Assembly: GCF_025148125.1 (NCBI RefSeq)
Contig: NZ_CP102267.1
Location: 509,001-573,000 of the forward strand
Length of the DNA: 64,000 nucleotides
Reading direction: 5' to 3'
DNA from: Blautia wexlerae DSM 19850
GTDB taxonomy: Bacteria; Bacillota; Clostridia; Lachnospirales; Lachnospiraceae
The position numbers were made by a program, and so were the translations under genes. The notes under the pieces were generated by a model. The model ran no database searches, was not told the DNA's origin, and saw nothing but the letters and a program-made list of their open reading frames with translations. Below, in pieces: positions 45,557 through 54,010 of the stretch (the stretch's first letter is position 1; each line of letters begins with the position of its first letter).

Positions 45557-47281
45557 ATGCAGAGATTTCAGTCAATCCTTCAGTTTAAAAAAGTCAGTTG
45601 TAAAAATTGTTACAAATGTGTCCGGAACTGCCCGGTCAAGGCGATACGTGTTCATGATCATCAGGCCAGGATCATAGAAAGTCAGTGTATTTACTGTGAG
45701 AAGTGTATCCTTGTCTGCCCGCAGGATGCCAAGGAAGAGCAGAATATGATTCCTGCAATCTGCAATGCAATGGAGAATAAGACGCAGGTTATAGCCTCTC
45801 TTCATCCAGCATATCTGGCACGTTTTGGGGTAACCGGTATCAATGGAATAAGGGAAGCGATGAAGAAGCTGGGATTTGCAGATGCAGCGGATGCAGCAGA
45901 AGGTGCAAGCCTGATGATTTCGCAGTACAGAGCACTTTTTGCGGAACAGAAAGAGCCGGGAATAATGATCTCTTCTGCCTGCCCTGTAATCGTACAGCTT
46001 GTCAAGAAACACTATCCGCATCTTCTGGGAAATCTGGTACAGTCTGCCTCTATGATGCAGTTTCATGCCAGTTATCTGAAAAAAAAATATCCGAAGGCAG
46101 AGATTGTCTATGTAAGTCCCTGTATTTCAGCTATGTCAGAGTTGAGAGACTCAGGAAATGAAGTGGATTATGTGATCACATTGGAAGAGTTGGTGCAATG
46201 GATGAAAAAAGAAGGGATTTCCATAACTGAGAAAGAACCTGAGCAGATTGCCTACCGTTCCAGAGAAATCGCCATTGCGGATGGTTTAACAGACCTGCTT
46301 GGGGCTGTAAAGGGAATCCGCAGGCTTTCTGTAAGTGGGATGGAGCAGTGCAGGGAGGTTCTGGAAGAACTTCATCCGGAGGATTTTGAAAATTGCTTTC
46401 TTGAGATGTATGCATGCAGCGGCGGCTGTGTGGCAGGTCCTTCTTTCCAGATGAAGAAGGGACATTATCTGGCAGATGTTCTGGCAGTGAAGAATGCAGC
46501 CTTTGGAAAAGATTTTCACAGGGAGCAGGGAGACTATGAACTTCCGGGATTTGAATTGAGAAAGAATTTCGGTTACTGTTCTGCGCAGGAACAGGAAGAG
46601 GTTTCAGAGGAAGAAATCAGGGATGCTCTGGCGGAAATGGGAAAATTTTCTCCAAAGGATGAATTAAACTGCGGTGCCTGTGGGTATAACACATGCAGGG
46701 AAAAGGCAATTGCCATTATCCAGAATAAGGCTGAGGTTGCCATGTGTATTCCATATATGCGGGCAAAACAGGAAAGTTACTCCAATAAAGTCTTTAATGC
46801 CATGCCCGGACTTCTGGTAACTGTGGATTATAATCTGAAGATCATTCAGATGAATGAGGCGGCGTCCAAATTGTTCAATATGCCGAAAAGGCGGCGCCTG
46901 ATCGGGAAACCGGTATCGGAGATCATGGATGATTACAGTCTGGCGAGTATACTGGCTTTTGAACGGAATCTGATGCAGGATGAGATTTATCTGGAGGATC
47001 AGAAATGTTATCTGGATCGCGTAATGACGAATGATAAAGAAAATAAAATGATTCTCTGCATTATGAAGGATATTACAAAGGAGCGGAAACATAAAGATCA
47101 GATTCATAATGCCCAGATTGAAGCTGCGCGTATGGCAGATAAGCTGGTAGAAGAACAGCTGAAGATCGTGCAGCAGATCGCCGGACTTCTTGGAGAAACT
47201 GCTGCGGACACCAAAGTGGCAGTAGAAAAACTGAAAAATACCATACTTCTGGAGAGTGAAGAAGAGAATGAAAAGAAATAA
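45557..47281 (+). CDS. Sensory-type [FeFe]-hydrogenase homologue with PAS domain (HydS-like)
   Basis: A 574-residue protein. Two N-terminal [4Fe-4S] ferredoxin clusters (CKNCYKCVRNC, CIYCEKC) are followed by an H-cluster domain with SSACP (Ala141, Cys142), VSPC and ACSGGC, so all four cluster Cys ligands remain. The proton-relay Cys of catalytic enzymes is Ala141. Then there is a further Fe-S motif (CGACGYNTC, about 374-382), a PAS domain (about 400-510) and a short helical tail. This pattern matches regulatory (group C) [FeFe] hydrogenases thought to sense H2 or redox state. It overlaps a SpoIIE-type phosphatase gene. Confidence 0.87.
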   Translation: MQRFQSILQFKKVSCKNCYKCVRNCPVKAIRVHDHQARIIESQCIYCEKCILVCPQDAKEEQNMIPAICNAMENKTQVIASLHPAYLARFGVTGINGIREAMKKLGFADAADAAEGASLMISQYRALFAEQKEPGIMISSACPVIVQLVKKHYPHLLGNLVQSASMMQFHASYLKKKYPKAEIVYVSPCISAMSELRDSGNEVDYVITLEELVQWMKKEGISITEKEPEQIAYRSREIAIADGLTDLLGAVKGIRRLSVSGMEQCREVLEELHPEDFENCFLEMYACSGGCVAGPSFQMKKGHYLADVLAVKNAAFGKDFHREQGDYELPGFELRKNFGYCSAQEQEEVSEEEIRDALAEMGKFSPKDELNCGACGYNTCREKAIAIIQNKAEVAMCIPYMRAKQESYSNKVFNAMPGLLVTVDYNLKIIQMNEAASKLFNMPKRRRLIGKPVSEIMDDYSLASILAFERNLMQDEIYLEDQKCYLDRVMTNDKENKMILCIMKDITKERKHKDQIHNAQIEAARMADKLVEEQLKIVQQIAGLLGETAADTKVAVEKLKNTILLESEEENEKK

Positions 47282-48470
47282 GCATCATGGACTGAATGTG
47301 GAATTTGACAGCTTATGCATGGATTTTGGTCATGTGAGCCTGAATAAAAAGAAAGAATTTCTCTGTGGGGACTGCTATAAGATTGAAGAAAATGATAAAG
47401 ACCATGTTCTGGTGCTTTCTGACGGACTTGGGAGCGGAGTAAAGGCGAATATCCTTTCCACGCTGACTGCAACCATGCTCAGTACTATGATCATTAATCA
47501 GGTGGAACTGGATGAGGCAGTGCGTGCAGTGGCGAAAACGCTTCCTGTGTGCAGTGTGAGAAATCTGGCATATGCCACTTTTACAGTGCTGAATTTTCAG
47601 GGGAAACAGGTAAGTCTTTATCAGTTTGATAATCCGGATGCAATTCTGATCCGGGATGGCAAGCTCTTTGATTATCCGGTGGAGACAAGTATGATCGAAG
47701 AGAAGGAAATCCATAAAAGCTGTTTTGAACTGAAAGATGAGGATATGCTGATCATTATGTCCGACGGTGTCACCAATGCAGGAATGGGAAAAACTACCAA
47801 CGGCGGCTGGGGAAGAGATGATGTAATGGCTTTCTGTAGGGCAAAGTACCATAAAGGGATGAGCGCACAGGAGATGGCAGGCTATCTGGCAGAGGCCAGC
47901 CTGGATCTGAATCTGAATGAAACGGATGATGATATTACAGCCATTGTCCTGCGGATGCGGCATAAACAGGTGGTAAACCTTATGATCGGCCCGCCAAGTA
48001 AGGAGGAGCATGATGAGCGATATCTGAAGTCCTTTTTCGATTCAGAGGGATATCATGTAATCTGCGGCGGAACTACTGCACAGTGTGCTGCCAGATATCT
48101 GGATAAAGAGCTGATCTCTCTTAGTGAAACTGCCTGCGGAGACGTTCCTGCCTATTATAAGCTGGAAGGTACAGAGCTGGTGACAGAGGGATTTCTTACG
48201 ATTGAACATTTGCTTGAATATTGTGAAGAATGGATGGAGGACAGGCTGTCCTTTAACAGGCTGAAACGAAAAAAAGATGCGGCAGCATTGCTTGGTGTGA
48301 TGCTGTTTGAGCAGGCAACGGATATTAATTTCTACTTTGGTGGTGCTATCAATAAGAGTAACGTGGAACTGGGAATCACAGAAAAAAGGAAAGAACAGGC
48401 AGCAGAAGAACTTGTGGAGCATCTGCAGAATGCAGGAAAGAATGTGAATATTGCATTCTGGGCGATCTGA
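47268..48470 (+). CDS. SpoIIE-type (PP2C-like) serine phosphatase
   Basis: A 400-residue protein with the SpoIIE/PPM phosphatase domain over residues about 20-225: LVLSDGLGSG (metal-binding Asp), MIIMSDGVTNA-type segment (near 160-170) and ETDDDITAIVL (near 217-227). The C-terminal 170 residues have no recognised motif. It begins inside the end of the sensory hydrogenase gene, so the two are translated together and probably act in one pathway, with the hydrogenase homologue setting phosphatase activity. The start is ATG 47268 (an alternative GTG lies four codons upstream). The target anti-anti-sigma-like protein is not in the window. Confidence 0.9.
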   Translation: MKRNKHHGLNVEFDSLCMDFGHVSLNKKKEFLCGDCYKIEENDKDHVLVLSDGLGSGVKANILSTLTATMLSTMIINQVELDEAVRAVAKTLPVCSVRNLAYATFTVLNFQGKQVSLYQFDNPDAILIRDGKLFDYPVETSMIEEKEIHKSCFELKDEDMLIIMSDGVTNAGMGKTTNGGWGRDDVMAFCRAKYHKGMSAQEMAGYLAEASLDLNLNETDDDITAIVLRMRHKQVVNLMIGPPSKEEHDERYLKSFFDSEGYHVICGGTTAQCAARYLDKELISLSETACGDVPAYYKLEGTELVTEGFLTIEHLLEYCEEWMEDRLSFNRLKRKKDAAALLGVMLFEQATDINFYFGGAINKSNVELGITEKRKEQAAEELVEHLQNAGKNVNIAFWAI

Positions 48471-48499
48471 GAAAGCAGGAAAAACAGCAGTACGTGGTT

Positions 48500-48720
48500 T
48501 TATAAAGAGATATCAGGGTTACTGTTCACTGGTAATATCCCGCGAGGTGTTTTTTGTGAGCGAAGGTCACAGAAAACCCGAGACATACCGCGCGAATTTA
48601 TGCGATTAGCATAAATTGAGTTTGCAAAGCAAACGATACTCCTTGGGCTTTGCGCAAGGAGGTTCATATTTTTTGCATCGCGAAGCGTGTTGCTGTGAAC
48701 GGAGTGAACAGTAACACATC
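48500..48720. repeat. Cluster of small palindromes in the leader of the MOSC gene
   Basis: Consecutive hairpins: AATTTATGC/GCATAAATT, GTTTG/CAAAC, CTCCTTG/CAAGGAG, and a final GTGTTGCTGT / ACAGTAACAC pair around GAACGGAGTG. A related GTTACTGTTCACTGGTAAT word is at 48519. Such packed stem-loops fit an extragenic palindromic repeat, or a structured RNA leader. The 48471-48739 gap holds nothing else. Confidence 0.6.
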
Positions 48721-48739
48721 AGGAAGGATGAGGCAGAAA

Positions 48740-49174
48740 ATGGCGAAGATATTATGTGTATGCATCAGTAAGGAACGCAAGACCTGCTCGCAGAACATTC
48801 ATGAATGCGAAGCTGATCTGCAGGGACTTGTGGGAGATGTGCATTATGGAATGGGCGGAAGAAAGCAGGTCAGTCTTCTTCCTTATGAGAAGGTAAAAGA
48901 ATATTTCGAACAGTCCGAAGAAGAATTCAGATATGGCCGGTTTGGAGAAAATCTCCTTGTGGAAGGGATTGACTGGAACAGTATTGCGGAGGGGAACAGA
49001 TTTCGTTGTGGAGATGTACTTCTGGAAGCAGTCAGGATCGGTGCGGGCGGTCCTGCATCAGATGCTTATAAGGGAGAAAAGGTATGCACGCCCATGGAAC
49101 CCTGGTTTGTATTCTGTCAGATTCTGGAGGCAGGGAGGCTGAGAGAAGGAGAAATCATTCTCCAACAGAGATGA
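48740..49174 (+). CDS. MOSC-domain protein (molybdenum cofactor related)
   Basis: A 144-residue MOSC domain alone, with LQGLVGDVHYGMGGRKQVSL, then a GRFGENLLVEGIDW segment and the GAGGPASDAYKGEKVC segment. MOSC proteins act on the cofactor or its sulfur ligand, as in Moco sulfurases; single-domain forms are often next to moa/moe genes, as here. The usual conserved Cys near the C-terminus appears as VCTPMEPW. The start is ATG 48740, six bases after GAGG; upstream ATG codons would run through the palindromic region. Confidence 0.85.
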   Translation: MAKILCVCISKERKTCSQNIHECEADLQGLVGDVHYGMGGRKQVSLLPYEKVKEYFEQSEEEFRYGRFGENLLVEGIDWNSIAEGNRFRCGDVLLEAVRIGAGGPASDAYKGEKVCTPMEPWFVFCQILEAGRLREGEIILQQR

Positions 49175-49216
49175 AAAATATGTAATTCTTCAGCAGTGGG
49201 CTGAATATTATGATGT

Positions 49217-49299
49217 TATAGCAATTTCCAAAATACTGAAGACAATCTGATTTATATTAATGGAGTGCCTTAGTGATATTATTCTCTGAAATTGCTATA
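49217..49299. repeat. Decayed TATAGCAATT palindromic element
   Basis: Ends TATAGCAATTT... and ...AAATTGCTATA match the termini of the element at 2459-2542, but the interior has diverged so only about 12 bp of each arm still pair. Confidence 0.65.
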
Positions 49300-49317
49300 G
49301 AGTTCAAAGGGTAAAAC

Positions 49318-49478
49318 TATAGCAATCCTCGTAAATAATGCATTTAAGACAGTTCAGCAGAGTGCGAAAGACAAGGAAGATATCTGCAGGCGTGCTGACG
49401 CACGGCAAAGATATCTGACGCAGGATTTCACACTCTGATGGGCTGGATTAAGATGCATTATTTCAGAGGATTGCTATA
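49318..49478. repeat. 161-bp TATAGCAAT inverted-repeat element
   Basis: Arms TATAGCAATCCTC...AATAATGCAT and their complement at the right end pair over about 33 bp. The left inner part GACAGTTCAGCAGAGTGCGAAAG matches the loop of the 2459 element. The centre has a second stem (ATATCTGC.../...). With the neighbour at 49217 it fills most of the 385-base gap before moeA, whose last 80 bases are the promoter and leader (a possible TTGAAA...TATACA). Confidence 0.75.
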
Positions 49479-49559
49479 ATATATCCGTCAATTGACCCGG
49501 TGGTTATAAAGGTATTGAAAAGACTATAAAATGTAATATACAAGAGGAGGAATTAGTGC

Positions 49560-50822
49560 GTGGAGGGAATCAGTGTAGAACAGGCAGTGGAACAGATTCT
49601 GCAGCATACGCCTGTAATAAACGAGACAGAAGAAACAGAACTGAATAAAGCAGGGGGAAGAATCCTGGAGCAGGATATGGTGGCAGGGTTTGACAATCCT
49701 CCTTTTGACCGCTCTCCGGTAGATGGCTATGCGTGTAAGGCAGAGGACCTTGCAGGTGCCGCTAAAGAGCATCCAGTGAGGCTGAAAGTCATGGAAGAGA
49801 TTGATGCCGGACAGTATTCGGAAAGAGAAATCCAGCAGGGACAGGCAGTGCGCATTATGACAGGTGCTGCAATACCCAATGGCTGCAATTGCTGTATTTA
49901 TCAGGAGGATACCGATTATGGCGAAGATACGGTAGAAGTTTACAGCGAACAGAAGCGATGGAGTAATTATTGCTTCGCAGGAGAGGATTTCAAAAAAGGA
50001 ACTACACTTCTGAAAAAAGGAACACATATCGGATATGTGGAGGCAGCAATTCTGGCCGGAATGGGAGTGGCGAAAGTGCCGGTTTACCGTCAGCCGAGAA
50101 TCGTGCTTCTGACTACAGGAGATGAGGTGGTAGAACCGGGAATTCCATTGCCGGAAGGAAAAATTTACAACAGCAATATGACCATGCTGTCTGCCAGACT
50201 GCGTGAACTGGGAATCGAATCTTTCCATATGGAAGCAGTCAAAGATGATCCGACGGTTATGTCTGAGAAATTAAAAGAAGCAGCAAAAGCGGCAGATATG
50301 ATCATCACTACGGGAGGTGTATCTGTAGGCAAGAAGGACATTATGCATGAGTCCCTGAGACTGATGGGGGCAGAGCGGATTTTCTGGAGGGTAAAGATGA
50401 AACCGGGAATGCCTACACTGTTTTCTGCATATAAAAAGACTTCCGATATAACTGCAACAGATCATTGCGCTTCAGAAAGAGAGATTCCGATCATCAGTCT
50501 CTCCGGAAATCCTTTTGGTGTTGCAGTCAGCATAGAACTTTTGATTCGTCCTGCACTGGAAAAAATGATGCAGGATCCATCAATCGGTCTGAAAGAAGTA
50601 AATGGCATTATGGCTGATAACTTTGAAAAAGGAATCAAGGGCCGCCGCTTTATCCGGGCATATCTGGAAAATGGAAAATTTCATCTTCCCAATGGTCTTC
50701 ACTCTAACGGAGTCCTCAGTTCCATGGCCGGCTGCAATTGCCTGATTGATACAAAAACCATGGAAAATCAGGAAAGCAGAAGCCTGAACGCAGGGGATAA
50801 AGTGGGCGCGATTTTGCTTTGA
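49560..50822 (+). CDS. moeA: Molybdopterin molybdotransferase
   Basis: A 420-residue enzyme that inserts molybdate into adenylated molybdopterin. Conserved blocks: NPPFDRSPVDGYA near residues 41-53, RIMTGAAIP (near 99-107), LLTTGDEVVEPG (near 183-194), TTGGVSVGKKD (near 248-258) and MKPGMPTLF. A ribosome site AGGAGG lies nine bases before the GTG start at 49560. It is followed by mobB. Moco made here would feed the formate dehydrogenase. Confidence 0.95.
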   Translation: MEGISVEQAVEQILQHTPVINETEETELNKAGGRILEQDMVAGFDNPPFDRSPVDGYACKAEDLAGAAKEHPVRLKVMEEIDAGQYSEREIQQGQAVRIMTGAAIPNGCNCCIYQEDTDYGEDTVEVYSEQKRWSNYCFAGEDFKKGTTLLKKGTHIGYVEAAILAGMGVAKVPVYRQPRIVLLTTGDEVVEPGIPLPEGKIYNSNMTMLSARLRELGIESFHMEAVKDDPTVMSEKLKEAAKAADMIITTGGVSVGKKDIMHESLRLMGAERIFWRVKMKPGMPTLFSAYKKTSDITATDHCASEREIPIISLSGNPFGVAVSIELLIRPALEKMMQDPSIGLKEVNGIMADNFEKGIKGRRFIRAYLENGKFHLPNGLHSNGVLSSMAGCNCLIDTKTMENQESRSLNAGDKVGAILL

Positions 50823-50838
50823 GAGGAGCAGCAAACAG

Positions 50839-51351
50839 GTGGAAAGAAAAAGAATATTTGCAATCAGCGGTGTAAAGAATTCAGGGAAAACAACTCTGAT
50901 CTGCAGGCTTTTGGAGATTTTTAAAGACAAGGGCCTTAAAGTGGCGGTGTTGAAGCATGACGGGCATGATTTCGTGCCGGACGTACCGGGAACGGATACA
51001 TACTGTCAGCTTCAGTCCGGAGCCTACGGCACAGCAGTTTTTTCAGCAGGCAAATATATGCTGGTAAAACAGCAGCCGCAGATTTCCGAAAAAGAGCTGG
51101 CAGAATTTTTTCCGGAGGCAGATCTGATCTTACTGGAAGGATTTAAATACAGTACTTATCCGAAAATTGAGATTATCCGTAAGGGAAATTCGGCAGAAAG
51201 TGTCTGCAATCCAAAGAAACTGATGGCGATCGCCACCAATCTGGATGCAGAGGAAAGAGAAGCATTGTCTGTACTGGAAAATATTCCATTCTTTGAACTG
51301 GACAATGCAGAGTGTATTGCAGAATTTATTCTGTCGGATTATTTCCGGTAA
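50839..51351 (+). CDS. mobB: Molybdopterin-guanine dinucleotide biosynthesis adapter MobB
   Basis: A 170-residue P-loop GTPase. Walker A is GVKNSGKTTL (near 9-18), with conserved LKHDGHDF and a DLILLEGFKYS segment. It assists MobA (54152) in making the bis-MGD form needed by formate dehydrogenase. The GTG start at 50839 is ten bases after GAGGAG. It follows moeA by 16 bases in the same direction and overlaps the 3' end of fdhD by 26 bases in the opposite orientation. Confidence 0.93.
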   Translation: MERKRIFAISGVKNSGKTTLICRLLEIFKDKGLKVAVLKHDGHDFVPDVPGTDTYCQLQSGAYGTAVFSAGKYMLVKQQPQISEKELAEFFPEADLILLEGFKYSTYPKIEIIRKGNSAESVCNPKKLMAIATNLDAEEREALSVLENIPFFELDNAECIAEFILSDYFR

Positions 51352-52144
51352 AGAGTTTCATACGGTCACGTCGCGCGGCACAGATAAGGGTAAGGTGGTA
51401 TTCTTTGGCCATGGCAACTGCCTCGGCGGAAGGGGATGCCTTGCTTGCCAGAACCGGTATTCCGGCGCGGATTGCCTTGATCGCCATATCTGTAGGGATA
51501 CGTCCACTGGAATAAACCACGCATTTTTTCAGGTCAATATTATGGCGCAGGGCATAACCGATGGCCTTATCCAGAGCATTATGACGTCCGATATCTTCGC
51601 ACTGAAAGAGCAGTTCTCCGTCACAGGCAAGAAAACAGCTGTGAGTTGCCCAGGTCTGGCTGTGAAGCGGGGTACCATTGGCGAAACAGTCTGCAAGGTC
51701 AAAGATCCACTGTTTTTTCCATGGGACAGGTGTAACTGGCGTCATTGGCTGATCTGTGATAAAATAATCATTAAGAACACGATTTCCGGTGCAGCAGGTC
51801 GGAGTAGGAGCAACATAATCTTCATTTTCCTCATGAGACTGCCCGGATTTATTTTTACTCAGAATCACGCGGGCACGTTTGCCGAATTCGCAGATGTAGA
51901 TCTGCTCCACATCCTCGGTAGATGAGATGATACCTTCTGTAAAGAGGCGGCCGAGAACCAGCTCTGTCAGATGTTGTGGGATACAGACTAGTTTCATGGT
52001 CAGGCGTTCATTTACATATACATCCATCATGTGTTCCACAAGAATGGGTTCTGTTTCTTCATGAGTTTCTCCGTCACGACCCAGAAACTCATAGGTAACA
52101 TTCTCGAGCAGATTCAGGTTGTGGTATTGTTCGTTGATTTTCAT
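51326..52144 (-). CDS. fdhD: Formate dehydrogenase accessory sulfurtransferase FdhD
   Basis: A 272-residue sulfur-transfer protein that sulfurates the bis-MGD cofactor before it is placed in formate dehydrogenase. The conserved Cys segment appears as PTCCTGNRV (near 126-134), and other blocks are CEDIGRHNALDK (near 193-204) and YSSGRIPTDMAIKA. It is convergent with mobB, with a 26-base overlap, and divergent from moaA. A very good promoter precedes it (TTGACA, 17 bp, TATACT, minus strand at 52222-52250). Start ATG 52142-52144 after AAAGGA. Confidence 0.95.
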   Translation of the reverse strand: MKINEQYHNLNLLENVTYEFLGRDGETHEETEPILVEHMMDVYVNERLTMKLVCIPQHLTELVLGRLFTEGIISSTEDVEQIYICEFGKRARVILSKNKSGQSHEENEDYVAPTPTCCTGNRVLNDYFITDQPMTPVTPVPWKKQWIFDLADCFANGTPLHSQTWATHSCFLACDGELLFQCEDIGRHNALDKAIGYALRHNIDLKKCVVYSSGRIPTDMAIKAIRAGIPVLASKASPSAEAVAMAKEYHLTLICAARRDRMKLFTGNNPTE

Positions 52145-52221
52145 AGGACAGTTCCTTTCGTTTGTAAGGATTTAACCGAATAAACTGCGGAGCAGTTATC
52201 CGCTTGGCTTTTGGTACTTCA

Positions 52222-52250
52222 AGTATAGACTGCGGAGTAGAGAGTGTCAA
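52222..52250 (-). promoter_or_regulatory. Near-consensus promoter of fdhD
   Basis: On the minus strand TTGACA (complement of 52245-52250), spacer 17, TATACT (complement of 52222-52227). Strong sigma-A match, about 78 bases upstream of the fdhD start. Confidence 0.85.
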
Positions 52251-52329
52251 ACGATTATGAGAGAAAACATTGTCGTAGGCAATTTGAAATGAATTGTAAT
52301 TATCAAAAAGTAAAAGGCAGGTAGAGCCA

Positions 52330-53304
52330 ATGAAAGATAAACATGGAAGAGACATAGATTATCTGAGGATTTCCCTCACAGACAGATGCAATCTGCGGTG
52401 CATTTACTGTATGCCGGAGGAAGGCGTGAAATCACTTTCACACGCAGAAATCCTTACATATGACGAGATCCTTCGTATCTGCAGGTGCGGTGCAGAACTG
52501 GGGATTCGCAAGATAAAACTGACAGGCGGAGAGCCCCTTGTGCGAAAAGGCTGCGCAAGTCTTGCCGGACAGATCAAGGCAATTCCGGGAATCGAAAAGG
52601 TAACACTGACGACAAACGGAATTCTGCTGGAGGAACAGCTGGATGATTTGCTGAAAGCAGGAATTGATGCCATTAATATCAGTCTGGATACGCTTAATCC
52701 GGAGTTGTTTAAAAAAGTAGCAAGAAGAGATGACCTTGATAAGGTGTTAAAGGGAATTGAAGCAGCACTTACTCATTCGGGACTGTCACTGAAAATCAAC
52801 AGTGTACCGGTTATCAAAGAAAAAGAGAACTTCATAGCTGTTGCCGGACTTGCAAAGAAATATCCAATCCATGTGCGGTTTATTGAGATGATGCCTATCG
52901 GATATGGAAAACAATTTCCATTTCAGGACGAGGAATCCATTAAAGCGGTATTGGAAGAAGCGTATGGCTCGATGCATGCGGTAAAAGAACGCTATGGAAA
53001 TGGTCCTTGTCATTATTATGAAATCGCGGGATTTAAGGGGAAAATCGGATTTATCAGTGCCATGACGCATAAATTCTGCAATCAGTGTAATCGTGTGCGC
53101 CTGACGTCAGAAGGATTTATGAAAGGATGCCTCCAGTATCAGGAAGGCACAGACCTTAGAGGGTTAATGCGCGGCGGATGCACAGATCAGGAACTGAAAG
53201 AGGCAATTTACCAGGTAATCTGGAATAAACCGGTCAGCCATAATTTTTACGAAGCAAAGACAGAGCAGGATGAGATTCGCGGAATGTCGCAGATTGGCGG
53301 ATGA
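52330..53304 (+). CDS. moaA: GTP 3',8-cyclase (molybdenum cofactor step 1)
   Basis: A 324-residue radical-SAM enzyme that cyclises GTP, the first step of molybdopterin synthesis. The N-terminal cluster motif is CNLRCIYC (near 21-28). A GGEP motif (KLTGGEPLVRKG) follows. The second [4Fe-4S] motif is CNQCNRVRLTSEGFMKGC near 255-275. The C-terminus ends in GG, as in functional MoaA. It is divergent from fdhD; moaC, which completes the step, is not present in the window. Confidence 0.95.
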   Translation: MKDKHGRDIDYLRISLTDRCNLRCIYCMPEEGVKSLSHAEILTYDEILRICRCGAELGIRKIKLTGGEPLVRKGCASLAGQIKAIPGIEKVTLTTNGILLEEQLDDLLKAGIDAINISLDTLNPELFKKVARRDDLDKVLKGIEAALTHSGLSLKINSVPVIKEKENFIAVAGLAKKYPIHVRFIEMMPIGYGKQFPFQDEESIKAVLEEAYGSMHAVKERYGNGPCHYYEIAGFKGKIGFISAMTHKFCNQCNRVRLTSEGFMKGCLQYQEGTDLRGLMRGGCTDQELKEAIYQVIWNKPVSHNFYEAKTEQDEIRGMSQIGG

Positions 53305-53344
53305 TATATTTTGCAGTGTTCTTCAAAAGATGACAAGTTTAGAA

Positions 53345-53866
53345 TTATGTATGTGGATACAAATTACATTTTTCTTCCAATAATTTAAAATTACAACATC
53401 TTGTAGCGAGGGAAGAATCCGGTTTAGAGATACATTTTTGATATAATTTCAAAGCTTTGTTTTGTAAAGTTTTTTCAATATTGTCAATCATGGCTTTCTC
53501 TTTTTGAAGAAGGTAAATATAATCAGTTTTTTCTTTGGGGTTTTTAAAGGAACGAAAATTATCAACTTGATTGTATTTTAATTGAGTAAGACAGCTATCT
53601 GGAACGGGAATCATGTTATTGATATTTAATACGGCATAAAGATATCGCGTAGATTCATCTTGAAGTTTGTGAAAGTCCAGACTGTTTGACATCTTTTGAT
53701 GTTTGGGCTTTGCAGAAGAGATAGGAACATAATAATGAAAATCTCCGACTGTGAGGAGAATTCCTACATGGAGTTTTAAACGTTCTCCATATTCTACATA
53801 TCCTACATGAGAATCAAACTGTGTCAGATAGTTTATGTATTTTTTATCGACAACATACCAATTCAT
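53345..53866 (-). CDS. toxN: ToxN/AbiQ-family endoribonuclease toxin of a type III toxin-antitoxin system
   Basis: A 173-residue protein, typical length for ToxN. It opens with WYVVDKKYINYL and continues with YVPISSAKPKHQKM, KSN-like SNSLDFHKL, LNINNMIPVPDS and a C-terminal FKLLEEKC, the order seen in ToxN/AbiQ (family knowledge). It cuts RNA and is held inactive by a repeat RNA. The start at ATG 53864-53866, four bases after AGGAGG, is preferred; a longer frame would run back through the terminator. Its RNA antitoxin and promoter lie directly upstream at 53914-54039. Confidence 0.87.
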   Translation of the reverse strand: MNWYVVDKKYINYLTQFDSHVGYVEYGERLKLHVGILLTVGDFHYYVPISSAKPKHQKMSNSLDFHKLQDESTRYLYAVLNINNMIPVPDSCLTQLKYNQVDNFRSFKNPKEKTDYIYLLQKEKAMIDNIEKTLQNKALKLYQKCISKPDSSLATRCCNFKLLEEKCNLYPHT

Positions 53867-53882
53867 AGAACCTCCTGAAAGA

Positions 53883-53912
53883 AACAGTGGGTGGATTACT
53901 CCGCCCACTGTT
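53883..53912 (-). terminator. Attenuator hairpin between antitoxin repeats and toxN
   Basis: On the minus strand AACAGTGGGCGG pairs with CCACCCACTGTT, then TTTC-rich sequence and the toxN ribosome site. A partial terminator here is the rule in type III systems and sets the RNA:protein ratio. Confidence 0.8.
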
Positions 53913-53913
53913 G

Positions 53914-53985
53914 TTAAGCGATTGTTTTAATTGGACAATCTAACCGCTTTTAACCGAGCGTTTTAACTGGACGCTCTAACCGCTA
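53914..53985 (-). ncRNA. ToxI-like antitoxin RNA: two 36-nt tandem repeats
   Basis: Two adjacent 36-base repeats (53914-53949 and 53950-53985) share TTAA, TTTTAA, TGGA and CTAACCGCT blocks. In the first, GATTG faces CAATC; in the second, GAGCG faces CGCTC, so the inner stem has changed at both sides and still pairs. They are transcribed leftward towards toxN. Two repeats is at the low end for this class. A CAGATA/TATCTG hairpin precedes them on the transcript (near 53988-54003). Confidence 0.82.
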
Positions 53986-54010
53986 GACAGATATCTCTAT
54001 CTGTACTTTT

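Noticed and set aside
45557..47281. Catalytic [FeFe] hydrogenase producing or consuming H2
   Set aside because: The proton-relay Cys is Ala, there is a PAS domain, and the partner is a phosphatase; this fits a sensor better than an enzyme.
52145..52329. Molybdenum-cofactor riboswitch between fdhD and moaA
   Set aside because: I could not fit the known consensus; only a strong fdhD promoter and short AT-rich leaders are visible.
53867..53908. Longer N-terminus for the ToxN-like protein
   Set aside because: The extension would read through the attenuator hairpin and the AGGAGG site; the internal ATG matches the family length.
53914..53985. CRISPR array
   Set aside because: Two directly abutting 36-nt repeats with no spacers, no cas genes, and a ToxN gene downstream; a type III antitoxin RNA explains it.
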